Assembly: GCA_945901195.1 (NCBI GenBank)
Contig: CAMDKB010000099.1
Span: forward strand, 1 to 11,785
DNA: 11,785 bases
Reading direction: 5' to 3'
From: Rhizobium sp. Q54
Lineage (GTDB): Bacteria; Pseudomonadota; Alphaproteobacteria; Rhizobiales; Beijerinckiaceae
The notes under the pieces are model-generated. The model had not been told where the DNA came from. It saw nothing but the letters and a program-made list of their open reading frames with translations, and did no database searches. The stretch's first letter is position 1; every line of letters starts with the position of its first letter. This document shows, one piece after another, positions 6,421 through 11,785 of the stretch. Made by a program: the position numbers and the translations under genes.

Positions 6421-7389
6421 TTATTGCGGTTCGATCCCCAGCGTATCGACGACTTTCTTCCAGGCGACCAATTCCTTCTGAAGGAATTCGTCGGCCTTGC
6501 TGACGGGATGAGAACCGAACGAATAAAAACCCATATCAGAAATGCGTTTTTGATAGGCGGGATCGTCGAGCACCTTGCCGGTTTCCGCGTTGAATTTTGT
6601 GATGATATCCTTGGGCGTTCCTGCGGGCGCTGCAAAATTGAACCAGCCGAAAAAGTCAAAGCCGGGGATTACATCGGCAATGGGCCGCACGTTTTCGTAG
6701 CCGGGAATGGGCTGCGCCGAACTCACGGCGATCGGCTTCAGCTTGCCAGCTTCAAGTTGCGGGCCAGCCGCCGGCAGCGCCAAAATCGACATTTCCACGC
6801 GATTGTTGATCACGTCCTGCACGCCCTGGGGCATGTTGATGTAGGGCACAGGCGTCATGTTTGCGCCGGTGGACTTGTTGATCCACTGGGCGATTATGCC
6901 GGTGAAGTTACGCGGCTGATCGGTCGCAATGTTGAGCTTGCCGGGTTGCTTCTTCGCAAGCGCGATCACTTCAGGCAGCGTATTGGCCGGTAGCGAGGGA
7001 TTCGCTACGACCATGAATACGCCGCGTGCAATCAGCGCCACCATCTCGAAATCCTTCACGGGATCGTAGGTGAGGTTTTTCATGGTGTAGAGATTGGTGG
7101 TGAAAACAGCCGCCGTTCCAAACAGAAACGTATAACCATCAGGCGACGAACGGGCGACGGACGTGGCGCCGATCATGTTGGCGGCGCCGGGCCGGTTTTC
7201 GATCACGAATTGCTGGCCGGTGTTTTGCGTCAGCTTTTCGGTTGTCAGTCGCGCAATGATGTCTGTTGCGTTGCCTGCTGCCTGCGGCACGACGATCCGT
7301 ACCGGTTTGGAAGGCCATGACGTCTGAGCGGGAGCGAAGCTTGAGCCGATGGATAAAACAACGGCCAAAAATGCGCTGATCCGATTCAT
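6421..7389 (-). CDS. Bug/TctC-family periplasmic solute-binding protein
   Basis: A 322-residue secreted protein. Residues 1-21 form a Sec signal peptide (MNRISAFLAVVLSIGSSFAPA) with an A-P-A cleavage site before Gln22. The mature part starts with the family pattern WPSKPVRIVVPQAAGNATDIIAR, followed by GQQFVIENRPGAANMIGA, DGYTFLFGT and LTYDPVKDFEMVALI. The length fits. Bug proteins bind carboxylates, amino acids or aromatic acids in the periplasm for tripartite tricarboxylate transporters. No TctA/TctB membrane subunits are present, which is common because many Bug proteins are orphans. The start ATG (complement 7387-7389) has a GGGAGA ribosome binding site. The gene follows an MFS transporter by 42 bp on the same strand, so both probably form one transcript. 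The ligand cannot be read from the sequence. Confidence 0.92.
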   Translation of the reverse strand: MNRISAFLAVVLSIGSSFAPAQTSWPSKPVRIVVPQAAGNATDIIARLTTEKLTQNTGQQFVIENRPGAANMIGATSVARSSPDGYTFLFGTAAVFTTNLYTMKNLTYDPVKDFEMVALIARGVFMVVANPSLPANTLPEVIALAKKQPGKLNIATDQPRNFTGIIAQWINKSTGANMTPVPYINMPQGVQDVINNRVEMSILALPAAGPQLEAGKLKPIAVSSAQPIPGYENVRPIADVIPGFDFFGWFNFAAPAGTPKDIITKFNAETGKVLDDPAYQKRISDMGFYSFGSHPVSKADEFLQKELVAWKKVVDTLGIEPQ

Positions 7390-7431
7390 GTTCTCTCCCT
7401 GCAGACTGTTGCGCCGTCACCCGGCGGATGA

Positions 7432-8688
7432 TCAGTGCTCGATCAGCTTGTCACGATTGGCGAGCGCCGGAAAGAGTTTGAACCACAGCCCGGCAAAAAC
7501 CATCGTAGTCAAACCGCCAAACACGATCGCAGGCAACGTGCCCAGCGCGGCCGCCATGATACCTGCGCGGAATTCGCCGAGATCGCCCGTCGCACCGATG
7601 AAGATCGAATTGACAGCGGCTACGCGTCCGCGCATTTCGTCGGGCGTTTCTGCCTGCACCATCGTGTGGCGAATGACGACGCTCACCATATCCGCAGCAC
7701 CGATCAGGATGAGCAGGGCAATGGAGGTCCACAACCATTGCGAAAGACCAAACAGCGCGATCAGCAGGCCATAGATTCCAACCGAGATGAGCATTTTCCG
7801 GCCTGCCCCCGATTTGACGGGGTGGCGCGCCACGACGGCGGACATGAGAATGGCCCCGATCGCGGGGCTCGAACGCAACAGGCCCAGAGCTTCAGGCCCG
7901 GCGAGCAGAATATCCTTGGCAATCACAGGCAACAGCGCATTGACCCCGCCAAACAACACGGCCACGCAATCCAGCGCAACGGCGCCAAACATAACCGGCT
8001 TCTCCCACATGAATTTGAAGCCTGCGAGCAGACTTTCCATGCTGACCGGACCGCGTCCGGATTCGGGCGGATCAAGCGGCGTGCGCAATGCCCAGGCGCA
8101 GAATGCCGAAATCAGAAAAATCGTTGCCGCAGTGACAAAAACGACTCGGGTTCCCGCAAATGCATAAAGCAATCCACCAATCACGGGGCCCGCAATTGTC
8201 GCCAGGTGCCAGGAGGAGGAATACCAGGTCACCGCATTGGCGAAATGCTCGCGCGGCACGAGATTGGGGGTGATCGCCTGCGAAGCCGGATTGGCGAAGG
8301 CGCGCCCGATACCCATCACGACCGTTGCCGCATAAATCAGCCATACAGGCGCAACGCCGGTAAACACCGCATAACAAAGCACACCCATCGCGGCAGCGCA
8401 CAGCAGGTAGGACAACGCGACAATCAACTTGCGGTTATAGGTATCAGCAACGTGCCCGGTGACCAGCGCAAAGACGATGGAGGGCAGAAACGCAAACAAT
8501 CCCGCAAGGCCCAGCGCCACCGTGCTGCCGGTCGTATCATAGAGATACCAGCCGATGCCGACCGTCTTGATCTGGTAGGCGACACCGGAGAGAAACCGGT
8601 AGCTCACCCAATACCTGAAATCGCGATAAGTGAAGGCTACGAGGGAAGAGGTATTGGCGGCGGGACCTGAAGCTTGATGAGCGCTCAT
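7432..8688 (-). CDS. MFS transporter, EntS/DHA3-type efflux protein
   Basis: A 418-residue inner-membrane protein with about 12 hydrophobic segments. Near residues 78-87 it has the loop GHVADTYNRK, matching the MFS cytoplasmic loop motif G-x3-D-x2-x-R-K after the second segment. Other family features are the loop GRAFANPASQAITPNLV and the cytoplasmic loop HTMVQAETPDEMRGRVAAVN, characteristic of EntS-like (DHA3) exporters of siderophores, macrolides or other small molecules. The direction, export rather than import, is inferred from the family. The start ATG lies 17 bp downstream (in transcription sense) of a TATAAT sequence and just past the terminator of the ABC operon, with only a weak AGAAAG ribosome binding site. 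The Bug binding protein follows 42 bp downstream. The opposite strand is open for over 400 codons but encodes a His/Arg/Gln-rich shadow. Confidence 0.9.
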   Translation of the reverse strand: MSAHQASGPAANTSSLVAFTYRDFRYWVSYRFLSGVAYQIKTVGIGWYLYDTTGSTVALGLAGLFAFLPSIVFALVTGHVADTYNRKLIVALSYLLCAAAMGVLCYAVFTGVAPVWLIYAATVVMGIGRAFANPASQAITPNLVPREHFANAVTWYSSSWHLATIAGPVIGGLLYAFAGTRVVFVTAATIFLISAFCAWALRTPLDPPESGRGPVSMESLLAGFKFMWEKPVMFGAVALDCVAVLFGGVNALLPVIAKDILLAGPEALGLLRSSPAIGAILMSAVVARHPVKSGAGRKMLISVGIYGLLIALFGLSQWLWTSIALLILIGAADMVSVVIRHTMVQAETPDEMRGRVAAVNSIFIGATGDLGEFRAGIMAAALGTLPAIVFGGLTTMVFAGLWFKLFPALANRDKLIEH

Positions 8689-8705
8689 GCGCGGCTTTCT
8701 TCACA

Positions 8706-8711
8706 ATTATA
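8706..8711 (-). promoter_or_regulatory. Possible -10 element for the MFS/Bug transcript
   Basis: The minus strand reads TATAAT here, between the terminator of the ABC operon and the MFS start codon. The -35 position (GTAATT) is poor and overlaps the terminator stem. The implied leader is only about 11 nt. A promoter is needed if the terminator is efficient, but this assignment is weak. Confidence 0.25.
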
Positions 8712-8724
8712 TTTCGGACTTCTG

Positions 8725-8756
8725 AAAAAATTACGCCGCCCTGACGGCGGCGTAAT
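8725..8756 (-). terminator. Strong Rho-independent terminator of the NitT-type ABC operon
   Basis: On the minus strand ATTACGCCGCC (complement of 8746-8756) and GGCGGCGTAAT (complement of 8730-8740) form a perfect 11-bp stem with a 5-nt loop, followed directly by a run of Ts (complement of 8725-8730, joined to the T ending the stem). It starts 12 nt after the permease stop codon. This is a textbook intrinsic terminator and separates the ABC pair from the MFS/Bug pair. Confidence 0.93.
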
Positions 8757-8767
8757 GAAGACATTTG

Positions 8768-9601
8768 TTACCGGTTCGTCTTCCACGGCACCAGCATGCG
8801 TTCGAGCTCGTTGAGAATGAGATTGAAGATCACGCCCAGAAACGCGATCACGATCAGACCAACATACATTGTCTCGACCGAGAGAATTTCCCAGGCATTC
8901 CACATCATGTAGCCGAGGCCCGACTTTGCGCCGATCATTTCTGCGAGCGAGATCAGGATCAGGCCAAGACCGACGCCGAGTTTCACGCCGGTCATGATCA
9001 GCGGCATGGCGCCGGGCAAAGCAACTGTGCGGAAGACGTTCAGCTTCTTTGCGCCGAAATTCTGCGCCACATCGAAGTGGATCTTTGGAATTTCAAGCAC
9101 GCCCGCGACTGTGTTGATCAGGATCGGGTAAAACAGCCCCACGGCCACCATCACGATCTTGGAGGCTTCGCCAAGACCAAAGATCAGCAGGATCAGCGGC
9201 AGGATAGCGCTTTTAGGGATAGGATAAGTGGCCGAAACGATCGGTTCCACAATTACCCGCAATGTCCGGCTCAGGCCCATGCTGATGCCCAGCAGCAGCG
9301 CGGGGATGCCACCCCACATGAAGCCCCAGAACAGCCTGTACATACTGGCCTTCAGATGGATGAACAGTTCGCCCGAAAGGATCAGGGTCCACATGGTCTC
9401 GAAAATTTTCGAGGGTGCGGGGAAGAAGCGGGTATCAATATAGCCCAGCCGTGCGGCTATTTCCCAGATCAGCAGCAAGGCGAAGGGTGACAGGATGTTC
9501 ATCCAGCGTTCGCCGCTGTTCTTTAAATAGGCCGCCAACGAAAAGCCGGTCGCGCGGCCTTTTCCCTCTATCGCCTTTGATTGCTGAATGGCATCGGTCA
9601 T
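8768..9601 (-). CDS. ABC transporter permease, NitT/TauT (SsuC-like) type
   Basis: A 277-residue inner-membrane permease with about six hydrophobic segments (first near residues 36-52, last near 245-265). The cytoplasmic coupling loop EIPKIHFDVAQNFGAKKLNV...LPGAMPLIMTG is the EAA-type motif of binding-protein-dependent importers. The blocks FFPAPSKIFETMW, YPIPKSAILPLILLIFGLGE and GLGYMMWNAWEILSVETMYVG are typical of the nitrate/taurine/sulfonate/hydroxymethylpyrimidine subfamily. Its start overlaps the ATPase stop by ATGA, which implies translational coupling. A terminator follows at once, so the operon in this direction ends here. The periplasmic binding protein usually encoded with such pairs is absent, so the substrate (nitrate, sulfonate, aromatic acid, thiamine precursor and others) cannot be named. 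Confidence 0.93.
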   Translation of the reverse strand: MTDAIQQSKAIEGKGRATGFSLAAYLKNSGERWMNILSPFALLLIWEIAARLGYIDTRFFPAPSKIFETMWTLILSGELFIHLKASMYRLFWGFMWGGIPALLLGISMGLSRTLRVIVEPIVSATYPIPKSAILPLILLIFGLGEASKIVMVAVGLFYPILINTVAGVLEIPKIHFDVAQNFGAKKLNVFRTVALPGAMPLIMTGVKLGVGLGLILISLAEMIGAKSGLGYMMWNAWEILSVETMYVGLIVIAFLGVIFNLILNELERMLVPWKTNR

Positions 9602-10446
9602 GACGCGCTCCCTTCGTCCAGCGCGCGGGCCCTATCAACCTCTTCGCGCAGATACTTCCAGATATTGTAGACGAATTCACCATATTCCGGGCGAGCTCGC
9701 AATTCGAGAACTTTGCGCGGGCGCTCGAACGGCACATCAATGGTCGCCTTGTCGCGCCCGGGATGGGCGGTCATCACCATGATGCGGTCACCCAGAGTGA
9801 CGGCTTCGTCGACGCTGTGCGTGATGAACATAACAGTTTTCTTGGTCTCATCCCAGATACGCAGCAATTCTTCCTGCAGCAGCAGCTTGTTCTGTTCGTC
9901 GAGCGCCGAGAAGGGCTCGTCCATCAGCAATATATCCGGGTCAGTCGCAAAAGCGCGCGAAATCGAGACGCGCTGGCGCATGCCGCCAGAAAGCTGGTGG
10001 GGGTAATAATCCTTGAATTTGCTGAGGCCCGTGCGCTGGAGATAATGGCCGACAATATCGTTGATCTCGCCCCTGGATTTGTTGCGCATGACCAGGCCGT
10101 AGGCGGCATTGTCCCAGACTGTCATCCAGGGAAACAGTGAATCGCCCTGAAATATCATCGAATTGCTGGGCCTGTTATCGCCTGGGGGGGTGATTTCCAT
10201 GGTGCCGTGGGTGTGGTTCTCAAGCCCGGCCAGAATCCGCAGAAGCGTGGTCTTGCCACAGCCCGACGGCCCGACGATCATGAAAAAACAGCCCTTGGGT
10301 ATATCGAACGTCAGGGAATCGATGGCGACGAACGGTCCCTTCTTCGTCTCGAAAATCTTGCTGAGGTTGCGCAGCCTAATCTTGATATCGGGGCTTGCCG
10401 CACTGTCGGCAGGCGCTCCCCCGGCGTTTGGCGCTAGCGTGGTCAT
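9598..10446 (-). CDS. ABC transporter ATP-binding protein, NitT/TauT (SsuB-like) type
   Basis: A 282-residue ATPase with Walker A GPSGCGKT (residues 59-66), Q-loop Gln100 in MIFQGDSLFPWMTVWDN, signature LSGGMRQR (152-159), Walker B ILLMDE (172-177), and H-loop His210 in FITHSVDEAVTLGDRIMVM. The short length without TOBE and the FPWMTVWDN and TAHPGR segments identify the NitT/TauT/SsuB subfamily. I chose the ATG at 10446 because GGGAGGGAAGGAAAA lies directly before it; an upstream extension to 10539 runs through a short direct repeat and has no family similarity. It powers the permease encoded next, with which it overlaps by 4 bp. The first ABC ATPase in the window (328-1458) belongs to a different subfamily, so the two are not duplicates. 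Confidence 0.93.
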   Translation of the reverse strand: MTTLAPNAGGAPADSAASPDIKIRLRNLSKIFETKKGPFVAIDSLTFDIPKGCFFMIVGPSGCGKTTLLRILAGLENHTHGTMEITPPGDNRPSNSMIFQGDSLFPWMTVWDNAAYGLVMRNKSRGEINDIVGHYLQRTGLSKFKDYYPHQLSGGMRQRVSISRAFATDPDILLMDEPFSALDEQNKLLLQEELLRIWDETKKTVMFITHSVDEAVTLGDRIMVMTAHPGRDKATIDVPFERPRKVLELRARPEYGEFVYNIWKYLREEVDRARALDEGSAS

Positions 10447-10455
10447 TTTTCCTTC

Positions 10456-10483
10456 CCTCCCGGCATTACTGCCTCCCGGCATT
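10456..10483. repeat. 12-bp direct repeat carrying the ABC ATPase Shine-Dalgarno region
   Basis: CCTCCCGGCATT occurs at 10456-10467 and again at 10472-10483, each followed by (G)ACTG. On the minus strand each copy reads AATGCCGGGAGG, so the GGGAGG ribosome-binding core is present twice. The copy nearer the gene lies 9 bp before its ATG. It looks like a small tandem duplication of 16 bp. Confidence 0.6.
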
Positions 10484-10596
10484 GACTGCCCCATCCAGGA
10501 ACGGCGCGGCAGCCTGCTGCCAGAGCCATATGGTGGCACTTTTGGCCTCCATTTTCCCTTGTACTCCCGGTGTGGCGTGGCCGGGCTGCGAAATCA

Positions 10597-10611
10597 AGTC
10601 AATTATACTTT
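10597..10611 (-). promoter_or_regulatory. Candidate promoter/operator of the NitT-type ABC operon
   Basis: The minus strand contains TATAAT (complement of 10602-10607) inside the imperfect dyad AAGT...ACTT (10597-10611). It is 156 bp upstream of the ATPase start. The -35 is weak. GntR-type regulators often bind short AT-rich dyads of this sort, but no regulator gene is present and this is only a suggestion. Confidence 0.22.
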
Positions 10612-10751
10612 GTCGCCGTTGGCGGGAACCTAGGGCTTGCCCATGCGTTCAATGTGCGCCTGCACACAGGCATGCCCCGAGGGATTAACTAAGGTCGTGG
10701 CAAGTCACCGGGCAAGTTCCGCAAATGATCTCCAGTCAAAGGGAACACGTT

Positions 10752-11021
10752 ATGAAAATTGCAATTGTCCTGTCTTCGCCGCCGGTACGGCAGGTCTTCA
10801 GGGGCATAGATGTGCGGGGCGTGGCCATCGTCGCCGAGCGCGCGATGTGGCCATTGCTCGAGGCGGGGCAGCCTGTTGTTGTGACCGTGCAATGTGGAAA
10901 TGCGCGCCTTCAGGCTCAGGTCAATCAATATTTCAATGACCTGATACAAAACGAAACGCAGTTTCTTTCCAGCTCTGCTGTCAGCAAGGCGAGCCGCCAC
11001 ACCAGTTCGCCCAGCGCCTGA
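10752..11021 (+). CDS. Small hypothetical protein (89 aa)
   Basis: An 89-residue open frame with a good ribosome binding site (AAAGGGA, 10738-10744, 7 nt before ATG). It starts with a hydrophobic strand MKIAIVLSSPPVRQVFRG followed by GVAIVAERAMWPLLEAGQPV and VQCGNARLQAQVNQYFNDLI, a composition consistent with a folded alpha/beta protein. The last 20 residues are Ser-rich and low complexity. I do not recognise a family. It lies 123 bp upstream of the single-domain cupin on the same strand and could be its operon leader gene. The opposite frame gives an Arg/His-rich peptide that looks like a shadow. Codon positions could not be tested, so it may still be chance. Confidence 0.5.
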   Translation: MKIAIVLSSPPVRQVFRGIDVRGVAIVAERAMWPLLEAGQPVVVTVQCGNARLQAQVNQYFNDLIQNETQFLSSSAVSKASRHTSSPSA

Positions 11022-11090
11022 TCTGCAGCCACGCTCCGCCCGTCAAGCGCAACTTGCCCGGGTATGCAATGGCGATCTGACTATGTTAGA

Positions 11091-11137
11091 CCGGCCCTCA
11101 GGCCGGAAACGAATGTCCGGCGAACCATTGAGCCGGA
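11091..11137 (+). promoter_or_regulatory. Nested alternative hairpins overlapping the cupin ribosome binding site
   Basis: Four complementary segments lie in a row: 1 = CCGGCC (11091-11096), 2 = GGCCGGA (11101-11107), 3 = TCCGGC (11116-11121), 4 = GCCGGA (11132-11137). Segments 1:2 (4-nt loop) and 3:4 (10-nt loop) can form together, and 3:4 covers GGA of the Shine-Dalgarno GGAGAG (11135-11140). The alternative 2:3 pairing (8-nt loop) would free the ribosome binding site. This is the topology of translational attenuators and riboswitch expression platforms. The sequence pairing is seen directly; the regulatory role is inferred. Confidence 0.4.
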
Positions 11138-11144
11138 GAGTAAT

Positions 11145-11750
11145 ATGACCGATGCGGCATCCCGCAGCGGGACGGGCGCGCCGTCAGGCGCCGGTCCGGG
11201 CCACAACAGCACAGCTGGACAGGAAGAAGTCGTCTGGGAGCGCTGGCAGCGCAAGCGGGTATTTGTCCGCGCCCTTGAGGGCACCTATGGCGAACTTGTC
11301 CGCGAATTGTTCACTCAGCCGCGCGTCTATCCCACCAGTGACCACAAGTGGAAAGGCGGCCCTGGCCATTACGGCAAGAAAATCATTAACCCGCAGGCCG
11401 TGAAGGTTGCGCAATCCATCGAGACCCATATCGAGGTTTTCTCGCCTGGCGGTTATGGACAAAAGCATGGCCACATGAACAGCGCTGTATTCTTCGTGCT
11501 CAAGGGCAAAGGCCATGATGTGCATGACGGCCGCCGTTACGACTGGGAAGCAGGCGACGCCCTGATTGTCGAAAATGCCTGTGTGCATCAGCATTTTTCA
11601 GACGATCACGACGATGAATGCATTACGCTGGTCATGAAGGCCAAGCCATTATTTCTCTTCATGCATCTGCTGTTCCAGAAAATATCCGAATATCCGCCCA
11701 AGGAAGGCACTGCCAAACAGCTCGCCTACAAGCCGCCAGCGGACCTGTGA
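11145..11750 (+). CDS. Single-domain cupin protein
   Basis: A 201-residue soluble protein. The first about 27 residues are a Gly/Ser/Ala-rich tail. Residues 28-90 form a helical, charged region (WERWQRKRVFVRALEGTYGE). The cupin barrel spans about 92-170: motif 1 GYGQKHGHMNSAVFFVLKGKG with His108 and His110, and motif 2 DALIVENACVHQHF with His148 and His150. The usual motif-1 Glu is replaced by Ala114, so a four-His or three-His metal site is possible. The element RRYDWEAGDALIV...HQHF closely resembles the second cupin domain of the protein at 1550-2668 (RRYDWEVGTMIVPP...HQHF), pointing to common descent or a shared ligand. The start ATG at 11145 has GGAGAG 4 nt upstream, partly inside a potential hairpin. 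Another gene starts 15 nt after the stop, so this is an operon. The reaction is unknown. Confidence 0.87.
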   Translation: MTDAASRSGTGAPSGAGPGHNSTAGQEEVVWERWQRKRVFVRALEGTYGELVRELFTQPRVYPTSDHKWKGGPGHYGKKIINPQAVKVAQSIETHIEVFSPGGYGQKHGHMNSAVFFVLKGKGHDVHDGRRYDWEAGDALIVENACVHQHFSDDHDDECITLVMKAKPLFLFMHLLFQKISEYPPKEGTAKQLAYKPPADL

Positions 11751-11765
11751 AATCGGGAGACAACC

Positions 11766-11785
11766 ATGTCATTTATCGATCCGCG
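11766..11785 (+). CDS. Start of a further gene (cut by window end)
   Basis: ATG at 11766 follows the single-domain cupin stop by 15 nt and is preceded by CGGGAGA (11754-11760), a good ribosome binding site. Only MSFIDPR can be read, too little to identify. The tight spacing suggests translation within the same operon as the cupin. Confidence 0.65.

Larger units (their letters stand above)
10447..10751. other. Divergent intergenic region between ABC operon and small ORF/cupin operon
   Basis: About 305 bp that probably hold two divergent promoters. Short frames exist but look non-coding. Visible items: a 12-bp direct repeat at 10456-10483 by the ATPase ribosome binding site; a TATAAT on the minus strand (complement of 10602-10607) with a poor -35 (GGTTCC), next to the imperfect dyad AAGTCAATTATACTT (10597-10611); and an inverted repeat GCCTG-caca-CAGGC (10658-10671). 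The local stretch 10590-10612 is AT-rich compared with its surroundings, as expected for a promoter or operator. No riboswitch or small RNA gene could be supported. Confidence 0.4.

Noticed and set aside
7435..8670. Open frame of 411 codons on the plus strand opposite the MFS gene
   Set aside because: Protein is rich in His, Arg, Gln and Asn with no hydrophobic core; it is the antisense shadow of a clearly real membrane protein.
8765..9490. Open frame of 241 codons on the plus strand opposite the ABC permease
   Set aside because: Low-complexity His/Gln/Asp composition typical of the antisense of a transmembrane gene; the permease on the minus strand has full family motifs.
10447..10539. N-terminal extension of the NitT-type ATPase
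   Set aside because: It crosses the 12-bp direct repeat and the ribosome binding site of the ATG at 10446; no family similarity.
10658..10671. GCCTG-caca-CAGGC inverted repeat as an operator
   Set aside because: Only 5-bp arms in GC-rich DNA; chance is a sufficient explanation.
11064..11144. N-terminal extension of the single cupin
   Set aside because: It runs through the hairpin region and lacks its own ribosome binding site; ATG 11145 has GGAGAG.
1..11785. CRISPR arrays, tRNA or rRNA genes, phage genes
   Set aside because: No regularly spaced repeats, cloverleaf-like ends or phage-type proteins were noticed on reading both strands.

Overview
The window looks like an accessory metabolic and transport region of an alphaproteobacterium, most likely a Hyphomicrobiales relative such as the Bradyrhizobium/Xanthobacteraceae group. 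This rests on the moderately high GC by eye, the gene types (Bug/TctC binding protein, NitT/TauT ABC system, rhizobial-type transglutaminase-like protein, IS5-type transposase) and my memory of protein families. No rRNA, tRNA or CRISPR array was seen.

Layout from left to right. (1) 1-169: the 3' end of an IS5-type transposase and the right end of its IS. (2) 328-2668, plus strand: an ABC ATPase with a TOBE domain, then a two-domain cupin (bicupin). (3) 2716-3521, minus strand: a transglutaminase-like gene broken by a single-base frameshift. (4) 3798-6324, plus strand: a clear EutA-type ASKHA ATPase (ethanolamine ammonia-lyase reactivase family) followed by a proline iminopeptidase. (5) 6421-8688, minus strand: an MFS exporter and then a secreted TctC/Bug solute-binding protein. 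(6) 8768-10446, minus strand: a NitT/TauT-type ABC ATPase and permease overlapping by ATGA and ending at a strong intrinsic terminator. (7) 10752-11785, plus strand: a small hypothetical protein, a single-domain cupin with a structured leader, and the first codons of another gene.

How the parts may work together (inference): two cupin genes sharing RYDWE...HQHF elements bracket a EutA-like reactivase and several uptake or efflux genes. No EutB/EutC ammonia-lyase subunits and no microcompartment genes are in the window. This suggests a small-molecule uptake and catabolism locus in which the EutA-like protein serves either a distant EutBC or a different enzyme. The transport parts are incomplete: the first ABC ATPase has no permease here, the NitT-like ABC pair has no binding protein, and the Bug binding protein has no TctAB membrane partner.

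The observations most worth checking are the EutA-plus-cupin association, a set of mutually exclusive hairpins that would hide the ribosome binding site of the single-domain cupin, and the frameshifted transglutaminase.
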